Source: Myxococcus fulvus (GTDB lineage: Bacteria > Myxococcota > Myxococcia > Myxococcales > Myxococcaceae). From it: DNA of 64,000 nucleotides. Both the position numbers and the translations under genes were made by a program. Within the stretch, counting starts at the first letter, position 1, and every line of letters begins with the position of its first letter. The notes under the pieces were generated by a model. It did not search any database. It saw nothing but the letters and a program-made list of their open reading frames with translations, and was not told the origin of the DNA. Positions 38,298-46,900 of this stretch are shown here, one piece after another. Location: contig NZ_FOIB01000003.1 of the NCBI RefSeq assembly GCF_900111765.1, positions 434,001 through 498,000 on the forward strand, read 5' to 3'.

Positions 38298-39356
38298 ATG
38301 AGCCAGCAACCTCGTCCCGTCAACAGTGCTCCCTCCACTGCTCCCAGCTCTCCGCCGGCCGCGGCGGTGATGACCCAGATGGTCTACGGCTTCTGGATTT
38401 CTCGCAGCCTGCAAATCATGGCGGAGCTCGGCATCGCCGACATCATCGGTGACGAGCCCAAGACGGCGGAGGAGCTCGCCAAGGCGAGCGGCACGCATGC
38501 CCCCGCGCTGCGCCGCATGCTCCGGCTGCTCAGCGGGCTGGGCGTGCTCATCAAGGACGAGCAGACGCAGGCCTTCGGGCTGACGGAGCTGGGGGAGATG
38601 CTGCGCAAGGACAGCCCCGGCTCGGTGTACGGCTCCCTTCGGGCGCACGGCCACCTGCTGTCGTGGTCGGCCTGGGGGGATCTGGTGTCGTCGCTGAAGA
38701 CGGGGCAGCCGTCCGTCGAGAAGTTCATGGGGGACAGCTTCTTCGGCTACCTGTCGAGTCATCCGGAGGATGCGGCCATCTTCAACGGCAGCATGGCCGC
38801 GTACCAGAGCCTCAACGCGCCGGCGGTGGTGGGCGCGTACGACTTCTCGCAGGTCCGCTCGGTGGTGGACGTGGGCGGCGGCACGGGCACGCTGCTGGGG
38901 CACATCCTCCAGTCGCACCCGCACCTGAAGGGCGCGCTGTTCGAGCTGCCGCACGTGAAGGCGGAGGCGACGGCGCGGCTGAACGGGATGGGGCTGGGCA
39001 ACCGCTGCCAGGTGCTGGAGGGGGACTTCTTCGCCAAGATTCCGGCGGGCCACGACGTCTACATCCTGTCGCAGATCCTCCACGACTGGGACGACGAGCG
39101 CAGCCTGAAGATCCTCACCAACATGCGCGAGGCGATGGGGCCGCAGTCCAAGCTGCTCATCGTGGAGACGGTGCTGCCGGGCGACAACGTGCAGCACTTC
39201 GGCAACCTCTACGACATGGCCATGCTGGTGCTGGTGGGCGGCCGCGAGCGCACGGGCCCTGAGTACTCCGCGCTGGTGGAGAAGGCGGGCCTGCGCGTGC
39301 ACCGCGTGCTGCCCACGTACATGCCGCCGAGCGTGGTGGAGGTCGTCCCCGCATAG
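38298..39356 (+). CDS. SAM-dependent O-methyltransferase (acetylserotonin/hydroxyneurosporene type)
   Basis: A 352-residue enzyme. An N-terminal winged-helix dimerisation part (about 25-110) precedes the Rossmann domain with VDVGGGTGTL (190-199) for SAM. LHDWDDE carries the catalytic His262. This class methylates phenolic hydroxyls in natural-product routes (carminomycin, hydroxyneurosporene). No polyketide or terpene synthase is in the window, so the substrate is open. The ATG at 38298 is chosen because the earlier 25 codons are not conserved. Confidence 0.9.
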   Translation: MSQQPRPVNSAPSTAPSSPPAAAVMTQMVYGFWISRSLQIMAELGIADIIGDEPKTAEELAKASGTHAPALRRMLRLLSGLGVLIKDEQTQAFGLTELGEMLRKDSPGSVYGSLRAHGHLLSWSAWGDLVSSLKTGQPSVEKFMGDSFFGYLSSHPEDAAIFNGSMAAYQSLNAPAVVGAYDFSQVRSVVDVGGGTGTLLGHILQSHPHLKGALFELPHVKAEATARLNGMGLGNRCQVLEGDFFAKIPAGHDVYILSQILHDWDDERSLKILTNMREAMGPQSKLLIVETVLPGDNVQHFGNLYDMAMLVLVGGRERTGPEYSALVEKAGLRVHRVLPTYMPPSVVEVVPA

Positions 39357-39369
39357 GTGCGGGACGGGC

Positions 39370-39395
39370 CCGGCCCGACTCAGGCGTCGGGCCGG
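39370..39395. terminator. Hairpin between methyltransferase and topoisomerase genes
   Basis: CCGGCCCGAC and GTCGGGCCGG form a perfect 10-bp stem with loop TCAGGC. The minus-strand stop of the topoisomerase gene (39380-39382) lies in the loop. No T-run. Confidence 0.6.
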
Positions 39396-40474
39396 CGCCG
39401 GGGCGTGTCGAGCAGGTGCAAGAGCGCCTTCTCCGAGCAGTGCAGCCTGTCGCCGCGCGACGAGGTCAGCTCGTCCACGGAGTCGAAGTAGCGGTCCACC
39501 ACCTGGCCCCGCTCGAACAGGGCCAGCACGGACGGGTAGATGTACGAGGAGCGCGCGACGGCGGGCGTATTGCCCAGATGCTCGGCGACCTCCCTCACCG
39601 CGGCCACCATGCTCTTCTTGAGGGCGGTGCCCTTCGCCTGCGCCTGGGCCTGCTTCGCGCGGGCCCGGGCCAGGGCGCACGCGCAGATGAGGGTGCCCGC
39701 CCAGGTGCGGAAGTCCTTGGCGCTGTAGTCCTCGCCCATGACCTCCTGGATGTACGCGTTGATGTGGCGCCGGCGGACGTCCACCACCAGCCCGTCATCC
39801 AGCACGAACTTGAAGACGTCCCGCCCGGGTACCTTCAAGAGCTTGCGCACGAGCGTGGCGACGCGCCTGTCGGTGAGCTGGCGGTGCTGCTGCTTGCCGC
39901 TCTTGCCCGGGAAGTCGAACGACACCGTGTCCCCGGACACGCGCACGTGGTTCCTGCGCAGGGTGGCGATGCCGAAGCTCGCGTTGTCCTCCGCGTAGCG
40001 CTGGCTGCCCGGGCGGATGAAGCACGTGCCCAGGATGCGCAGCGTGGCGGCCAGCACCTTGTCGCGCCCCAGCCCCTGGCGTCGCAGGTCCGCGTTCACT
40101 CGCCTGCGCATGCGCGGCAGGGCCCGGGCGAAGCCGACGATGCGCCGGAACTTCGCCTCGTCCGCCTTCCTCCGGTGCGCGGCGTGGTAGCGGTACTGCC
40201 AGCGCCCCGCGGCGTCGCGGCCCACGGCCTGGAGGCTCGCGGTGGAGGAGGGGGAGATGAACACGTCGCGCCACGCGGGCGGCAGGCGCAAGGCCTCGAT
40301 GCGCTCCTTCGTCTTCGCGTCCACGCGCCTTCCGCGCGCGTCCACGTAGCGGAAGCCCCGGGCTGGTGAGCCCACGCGGCGCACGCCCTCGCGCTGGAGC
40401 CGCTCCAGCCGCGTGAGACCCCGGCTCCGGGCGGGGGCTCGAAGGGGGCGGGCGGTGGCGGCGGTGGCTTGCAT
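39380..40474 (-). CDS. Poxvirus-type DNA topoisomerase IB
   Basis: A 364-residue type IB topoisomerase that relaxes supercoils through a 3'-phosphotyrosine intermediate. The active Tyr is in SSYIYPSV (Tyr311). Arg256 in DFRTWAGT and the upstream VLDDGLVVDVRRRHINAY segment supply the usual Arg/Lys set. The family is scattered among bacteria and thought to be moved between lineages. The N-terminal 20 residues are Ala/Arg-rich. It is divergent from the NfeD-like gene. Confidence 0.92.
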   Translation of the reverse strand: MQATAATARPLRAPARSRGLTRLERLQREGVRRVGSPARGFRYVDARGRRVDAKTKERIEALRLPPAWRDVFISPSSTASLQAVGRDAAGRWQYRYHAAHRRKADEAKFRRIVGFARALPRMRRRVNADLRRQGLGRDKVLAATLRILGTCFIRPGSQRYAEDNASFGIATLRRNHVRVSGDTVSFDFPGKSGKQQHRQLTDRRVATLVRKLLKVPGRDVFKFVLDDGLVVDVRRRHINAYIQEVMGEDYSAKDFRTWAGTLICACALARARAKQAQAQAKGTALKKSMVAAVREVAEHLGNTPAVARSSYIYPSVLALFERGQVVDRYFDSVDELTSSRGDRLHCSEKALLHLLDTPRRRPDA

Positions 40475-40653
40475 TTCGCGGCTTCCGGGTGGAGGTGGAC
40501 CCCGGGACCGCTGGGTCCCGGCCCTCTGGAGGTGCCAATCCCGAGCGCACGCGGCAACGAAGCCCCGTCTGCTTTCTCGCCCGTGGAGCAGGCAGGAAAA
40601 CGACCCCCCCGGTTTTCGCTGGGAATGCCTGTGGATTAGAGTCCGGAGCGCTG

Positions 40654-41475
40654 ATGACGCCCTTCTTCGACGCCATCCTCGCGTTCCCCACCGCCATCTT
40701 CACCACCGCCATGGGCGTGGTGCTGACCTATTGGCTGTTCGTCATCGTGGGCGCGGTGGGAATCGACCTGCTGGACGGCGGTCACGTCGACTTCGAGTCG
40801 GGCGGCAAGGCGCTGGGCGCGGCCATCGAGGGTGGAGGCAAGGCGCTCGCGGGCTCGCTGGAGGGCGGGGCGAAGGCGGCGGGCGAGGCGCTCCAGGGCG
40901 GCAAGGCGCTCGTGGGGCATGACCATGACGCCCACGTGGATGGAGGCATCCTCTCCACGCTGGGCTTCGCGGGGATTCCGCTCACGGTGTCCGTGAGCCT
41001 GGTGTCGTTCTTCTCGTGGTTCCTGTCGCTGATGGCCACGCCGCCGGCGCACGCGCTCGTCGGCGGGGCGCTGCCCTCGTGGCTCATCAACTCCACGCTG
41101 GGCATCCTGTGCTTCATCGCGGGCCTGGTCATCTCCGGCTTCGCGGTGCGGCCGCTCCGGCCCGTGTTCGTGGCGCACAAGGCACCGGGACGTGACTCGC
41201 TGCTGGGCCGGGTGTGCACCATCTCCAGCGGCACCGTCACGGACAAGAACGGTCACGCCACGTTCGAGGACGGCGGCGCGGGCATGCTCTTGAATGTCAT
41301 CTGCGCCAAGGCGAACGGCCTGAAGCGCGGAGACCCGGCCCTGGTGCTCGCGTACGACGCCCAGCGCGATGCGTACGAGGTCGAGCCGGTCGATTGGTTG
41401 TTGCCGGAGGAGATGGACCAGCTTCGCGACCCGGCGCGGGCCGCGGCGCTGGCTCGCTCCCGGGCGCGCACATGA
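40654..41475 (+). CDS. NfeD/YqiJ-like inner-membrane protein (OB-fold)
   Basis: A 273-residue protein with hydrophobic helices at about 10-38, 103-128 and 145-167, and a C-terminal soluble part (about 175-250) with the pattern of the NfeD-type OB fold (LLGRVCTISSGTVTD). Between the first two helices lies a Gly/Lys-rich stretch with four similar GGKAL/GGAKA units and HDHDAHVD. I match it to the YqiJ (DUF1449) group, which is paired with the flotillin YqiK in E. coli. The flotillin gene follows 129 bases later. GGAG lies 7 bases before the ATG. It probably anchors or regulates the flotillin assembly. Confidence 0.8.
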   Translation: MTPFFDAILAFPTAIFTTAMGVVLTYWLFVIVGAVGIDLLDGGHVDFESGGKALGAAIEGGGKALAGSLEGGAKAAGEALQGGKALVGHDHDAHVDGGILSTLGFAGIPLTVSVSLVSFFSWFLSLMATPPAHALVGGALPSWLINSTLGILCFIAGLVISGFAVRPLRPVFVAHKAPGRDSLLGRVCTISSGTVTDKNGHATFEDGGAGMLLNVICAKANGLKRGDPALVLAYDAQRDAYEVEPVDWLLPEEMDQLRDPARAAALARSRART

Positions 41476-41604
41476 CTTGAGTCGAGGCACGGGTCCGCTT
41501 CAGAGGGGGGCGGGCCGTGAATGGATTCGACGCCAGGGGGCTTTCGCGGGGGATCCCTGGCGCCTGATACAAGGCCCGCCGTCAATACTTCACAGGAAAA
41601 GGCC

Positions 41605-43767
41605 ATGGATCCCATCACGCTGGTAGCCGCCGTCGGCGGAGGTGTCATCCTCCTGACCGGCATCATTCTCACCATCGTCCGTCTCTACCGGCAGGTGGAC
41701 CAGGGCAAGGTGCTCATCGTCAACACGCTCAAGCACGAGCCGCTGGTGACCTTCTCCGGCGCGGTGGTGTTCCCCATCATCAACCGGGCGGAGGTGATGG
41801 ACATCTCGCTGAAGACGGTGGAGATCGACCGCCGCGGCAAGGAGGGCCTCATCTGCCAGGACAACATCCGGGCGGACATCAAGGTCACCTTCTTCGTGCG
41901 CGTGAACAAGACGCGCGAGGACGTGCTCAAGGTCGCCCAGTCCATCGGCTGCGTGCGCGCGAGCGATCAGGAGACGCTGGAGAAGCTCTTCGAGGCGAAG
42001 TTCTCCGAGGCCCTCAAGACGGTGGGCAAGAACTTCAACTTCGTGGACCTCTACACCAAGCGCGCCGAAATCAAGGACAACGTGGTGGAGGTCATCGGTC
42101 GCGACCTCAACGGCTACATGCTGGAGGACTGCGCCATCGACTACCTGGAGCAGACCCCGGTGGAGATGTTGGACAAGGACAACATCCTGGACGCCGAGGG
42201 CATCCGGAAGATCACCAAGCTCACCACCGAGCAGAACATCGTCACCAACGAGCTCAAGCAGACCGAGCGCCAGGCCGTGACGAAGCGCAACGTCGAGGCC
42301 GACCAGAGCATCTTCGAGCTGGAGCGTCAGCGCGAGGAGGCGGCCGCCAAGCAGAAGCGCGCCATCGAGTCCGTGCAGGCCGAGGAGTCCGCGGAGGCCG
42401 AGCGCGTCAAGCAGGAGCAGTACTCCAAGGCGCAGCTGGCGCGCATCAAGGCCGAGCAGGAGATCCTCGTCCAGGAGCAGAACAAGACGCGCGACATCGA
42501 GGTGGCCCAGAAGCACCGCGAGCGCGAGGTGAGCGTGGAGGCGGAGAACGTGGAGCGCGCCCGCTCGCTGGCGGCCATCGGCCGGGAGCGTGAGACGGAG
42601 CTGGAGCGCATCGCCAAGGAGCGCGCGCTGGAGGAGCAGAAGAAGGACATCGCGGACGTGGTGCGCGCGCGCATCGCCGTGGAGAAGACGGTGGCGCAGG
42701 AGGAGGAGCGCATCAAGGACCTGCGCGTGGAGTCGGACGCCCTGCGCAAGAAGCAGGCGCTCATCATCACCGCCGAGGGCCAGGCGCAGGAGAAGACCGT
42801 CAAGGACGTGAACGCCGCCAAGGCCAACAGCGAGATGGCGGTGTACATGGCGAAGGAGAAGCTCACCCTGGCCGAGGCGGACCTGGAGGCCGCGGACAAG
42901 ACGGCCAAGGCGAAGACGCGCCTGGCCGAGGGCATCCAGGCGGAGGCCGCGGCGACGGGGCTGGCCGGCATCCGCGTGAAGGAGGCGGACGCCGCGGCCA
43001 CGGAGAAGCTGGGCATGGCGCAGGTGCGCGTGCAGGAGGCCGAGGCGGGCGTCATCGAGAAGCAGGGCCACGCCCAGGCGCAGGCCGTGCGCGAGAAGCT
43101 GCTGGCCGAGGCCGCGGGTGAGCAGGAGAAGGGCCTGGCCAGGGCGCGCGTGCAGGAGGCGGAGGCCGTCGCCATCCAGAAGCGCGGCGAGGCGGAGGCC
43201 ATCGCGACGAAGGAGAAGCAGCTGGCGGAGGCCGCGGCCATCCAGGAGAAGCTGCTCGCCGAGGCCCGGGGCCTGGCGGAGAAGGCGGCGTCCATGAAGC
43301 TGATGGACGGCGTGGGGCGCGAGCACGAGGAGTTCCGCCTGCGGCTCGGCAAGGAGCGCGACGTGGAGCTGGAGACCATCCGCGTGCGCAAGGACATCGC
43401 GCAGGCGCAGGCGGAGGTGCTGGCCAAGGCGTTCGCCAACTCGAAGTTCAACATCGTCGGCGGCGACGGCGAGTTCTTCGAGCGCTTCGTCAAGGCGGTG
43501 TCCTTCGGCACGGCGGTGGACGGCGCGCTGGACCACAGCGAGTCGCTGAAGAAGGCGCTGGGCGGGTACGTCAACGGCGAGAAGGACCTGCCGGCGGACC
43601 TCAAGGAGATCCTCTCCAAGCCGGGCCTGAGCAACGACGCGCAGAACCTGGCCGTGGCCGCGCTGCTGCACCGCATGACGCCGAGCGCGACGGACGCGAC
43701 GGCGGCGAGCCTGAAGGCCCTGTTGGGCTCCGACGGCAAGGCCGCCTCCGCCGACAAGCAGGGCTGA
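41605..43767 (+). CDS. YqiK-type flotillin (SPFH/Band 7)
   Basis: A 720-residue membrane scaffold. One N-terminal membrane helix (about 5-28) is followed by the SPFH/Band 7 domain (about 30-220, with QGKVLIVNTLKHEPLV) and then a very long Glu/Ala/Lys coiled coil (about 225-600) with repeating EAEA, EKLLAEA and GEAEAIATKEKQL units. The tail (about 620-720) has a short globular part with NIVGGDGEFFERFVKAV. Flotillins build ordered membrane microdomains and organise membrane protein complexes. It matches YqiK in both domain plan and the YqiJ-YqiK gene order. The next gene is a giant ATPase after 144 bases with strong hairpins. Confidence 0.9.
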   Translation: MDPITLVAAVGGGVILLTGIILTIVRLYRQVDQGKVLIVNTLKHEPLVTFSGAVVFPIINRAEVMDISLKTVEIDRRGKEGLICQDNIRADIKVTFFVRVNKTREDVLKVAQSIGCVRASDQETLEKLFEAKFSEALKTVGKNFNFVDLYTKRAEIKDNVVEVIGRDLNGYMLEDCAIDYLEQTPVEMLDKDNILDAEGIRKITKLTTEQNIVTNELKQTERQAVTKRNVEADQSIFELERQREEAAAKQKRAIESVQAEESAEAERVKQEQYSKAQLARIKAEQEILVQEQNKTRDIEVAQKHREREVSVEAENVERARSLAAIGRERETELERIAKERALEEQKKDIADVVRARIAVEKTVAQEEERIKDLRVESDALRKKQALIITAEGQAQEKTVKDVNAAKANSEMAVYMAKEKLTLAEADLEAADKTAKAKTRLAEGIQAEAAATGLAGIRVKEADAAATEKLGMAQVRVQEAEAGVIEKQGHAQAQAVREKLLAEAAGEQEKGLARARVQEAEAVAIQKRGEAEAIATKEKQLAEAAAIQEKLLAEARGLAEKAASMKLMDGVGREHEEFRLRLGKERDVELETIRVRKDIAQAQAEVLAKAFANSKFNIVGGDGEFFERFVKAVSFGTAVDGALDHSESLKKALGGYVNGEKDLPADLKEILSKPGLSNDAQNLAVAALLHRMTPSATDATAASLKALLGSDGKAASADKQG

Positions 43768-43781
43768 GCCTGGCAGCAGGG

Positions 43782-43817
43782 GGCCGCCATCGCCGCGCGA
43801 GCCGTGCGGTGGCGGCC
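43782..43817 (+). other. Structured spacer hairpin between flotillin and ATPase genes
   Basis: GGCCGCCATCGC and GCGGTGGCGGCC pair over 12 positions with one wobble. Two smaller hairpins follow at 43838-43854 (CCCCGG/CCGGGG) and 43859-43876 (GTCCCC/GGGGAC). A palindrome TGACGTCA lies at 43819-43826. They could reduce transcript reach or set the ATPase level relative to the flotillin; no promoter is clear. Confidence 0.5.
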
Positions 43818-43911
43818 ATGACGTCACGACGACTCCGCCCCGGGCCATCCGGGGTGGCGTCCCCTTGGTGGGGGACGGGGCGGGGTCCATGCGGAATTCC
43901 GGTGAGCACTC

Positions 43912-46900
43912 ATGGCAACTGAAGGTGGCAAGGGCGCGGCGCCCACGGGCGAGGTCGCGCTAGAGGGGGGCAGCTACGAGGTCATCCGGACGCGACTGCT
44001 CGCGCAGGCGGAGGCGCTGGGCACCAAGGCGGCCGACCTCAACGCGCGGCGCAAGGCGTTCTTCGGTGGCACGGAGCTGGCCGTCACCGGCAACGAGCGC
44101 GTGCGCACCGAGAACAACTGCGTGGCGCGCGACATCGTCAGCGTCGGCAAGTACCTGCTCTTCGGCTACAACGTCTTCATCGGGCTGAAGAAGGAGACGT
44201 CCGTCGCGGACGTGTTCTCGCTGCACCGCTTCGAGAAGACGGCGGACGGCTTCGATTTGTCCGCGGTGCCGCACACGGAAGGTGGCGGCTTCCTGGCGGA
44301 CCCGCGCTTCATCAAGGACTTCAGCGAGCTGTACCGCTACTACAAGGACGCGAAGCTCCTGCAGTTGCGGCGCAAGGACGCGCGCCTGTTGGCGGTGTTC
44401 AAGACGGGCCAGTCCGCCAGGGACTTGAAGGTCTTCCGCTTCAGCCTGGATACGGACGGCAACGCCACCTACATCGACAACCAGGGTGACAAGGACCACA
44501 CCTTCCCGCCGTCGCACGACTTCGAGTGGACGGTGGCCACGCGCGAGAACTACGTGCTGGGCACCCACCCGCACGTCAACGTGCTGGACCAGGTCTTCGT
44601 GGAGACGGTGAAGGGGGACCTCACCGTGAAGGTGGAGGACAACACGTCCTCGGGCCTGGGCATCTACAGCGAGCCGGTGGAGGACGCGAACCAGTCGCTG
44701 GACGACGCGCGCTTCGCCTGGGCGCAGGTGGGCACGCTCATCCTGCTGCGCGTCTTGCCCTTCCGCGAGAAGGCCCAGCGCTACCTGGTGTTCAACTCGC
44801 GCACGCAGCACGTGGTGCGCATCGACGCCATCGGTCAGGCGTGCATCCGGCTGCCCGAGGACCAGGGCATCATCTTCCCCGGCGGCTACTACCTGCAGAC
44901 GGGGGACTACAAGGTCTTCGACGGTGAGGCCACCGGCGAGGGCATGGAGTTCAAGAAGGTCATCCGCTCGCCCAATGGCGAGGACGTGCTCTACGTCTTC
45001 CACCAGCGCGAGGCGGGGCGCTACCTGCTCTTCCCGTACAACCTGGTGCGCAAGGAGGTTCAGAACCCGCTGGTGTGCAACGGGTACAGCCTCTTCGGGG
45101 ACGGCGGGCTGGTGGTGTTCCGCGAGACGTCGGCGGACCCCACGCGCGTGCACCCGATGCAGGTGTGGCAGACGCCCTTCGTGTCGGACGAGCACGCGGC
45201 GGCGACGCCCGCGGCGCCCGGGTACCTGGGCAAGGTGGGCAACGCGGAGCTGGTGCGCGGCATCTCCGACTCGCTGACGCTCCAGCGCATCGCGAAGACG
45301 GAGAAGCCCAGCCGCCGCACCTACGAGGACCTGGTCGCCGCGGCCACGCGCGCGCTGGACGCGTACTACTGGCTGGGCCACGCGGAGACGGGCCTCCAGG
45401 AGCCCATCGAGACGCTGCGGCGCACCTCCGAGCTCATCATCGACGAGTTCGAGAAGGTGCTCGCCCTCCAGAAGCGCGCCACGGAGGCGCTGGCGGAGGC
45501 GGAGAAGGCCCAGGCGAAGCTGCTCGCGCGGGTGCGGCCGGAGCTGCTCACCACCGCCGAGGAGTTCATGCTGGTGCTGGCGGAGCTGCGCCAGCAGCGC
45601 GGGCACCTGATCACCCTCAAGGACATCCGCTACATGGACCTGGGGCGGGTGGACGCCCTGGAGAAGGCGGTGGTGGAGGCGTCCGACTCCACCAGCACCG
45701 CGTGCGTGGAGTTCCTCCAGAAGGGGGAGGCGCTCCAGCCGCTGGCCGCGCGCCTGGACGAGCTGCTCGCGAAGCTGGAGCCGGTGCAGACGACGGTGGA
45801 GCTGCAGCCGCTGGGCGAGGACATCGAGAAGACGGCCCAGGGTCTCACCGTGCTGGGCGAGGTGGTGGGCGGCCTCCAGGTGGGAGACCCGCTGGCGCGC
45901 GCCCGCATCCTGGAGGGCATCTCCGAGCTGTTCGGCCGGCTCAACCGCGTGCGCGCGAGCCTGGCCGCCAAGCGCAAGGAGCTGTCCGGCCGCGAGAAGC
46001 GCGCGGAGTTCGGCGCCCAGTTCAAGCTGCTCGGGCAGGCGATCGAGAACGCGCTGGCCCAGGCGGACGTGCCGGAGAAGTGCGACGAGGGCCTGTCGCG
46101 CCTCACCGTGCAGTTGGAGGAGCTGGAGGGCCGCTTCGGCGAGTTCGACGAGTTCCTCGGCCAGATTACGCAGAAGCGCGAGGAGCTGCTGGAGGCGTTC
46201 GGCGCGCGCAAGCAGACGCTGGTGGACGAGCGCCAGCGCCGCGCGCAGAGCATCTTCGGCGCCGCGGAGCGCATCCTCCAGGGCGTGCAGCGCCGCTCCA
46301 AGGCATTCAAGTCCGACGACGAGCTCAACGCGTACTTCGCCACCGACGCGATGATCCTCAAGCTGCGGCAGCTCTCCGAGCAGCTGATGGCGCTGCAGGA
46401 CAGCGTGCGCTCGGACGAGGTGCAGTCGCGGCTGAAGTCCGCCAAGCAGGACGCGCTGCGCGCGCTGCGCGACAAGCAGGACCTGTTCGCGGACGGCGAC
46501 AACGTCATCAAGCTGGGGACCTACCGCTTCAACGTCAACACCCAACCGTTGGATTTGACGCTGGTGCCGCGCGACGGCGCGCTGTACCTGCAGCTCACCG
46601 GCTCCGACTACGCGCAGAAGCTGGAGGACCCGGCGCTGCTCGAGCAGAAGGACCTCTGGGACCAGCACCTGGTCTCCGAGACGCGCGAGGTGTACCGCGC
46701 CGAGTACCTGGCCGCGTGCATCCTCTCCGACGCCGAGGAGGGCAAGGGCGGGCTGTCCCTGACGGGGCTGCACGCGGCGGTGATGGGCGGGACGCTGCTG
46801 GAGCCCGTGCGCGCTTACGCCGCGGACCGCTTCGACGAGGGCTACGAGCGCGGCGTGCACGACGTGGACGCGGCCGCCGTGCTGGAGAAGCTCCTGGCGC

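Noticed and set aside
41590..43890. A 766-codon open frame opposite the flotillin gene
   Set aside because: The repetitive Leu/Arg/His-rich content is the reverse image of the Glu/Ala/Lys coiled coil.
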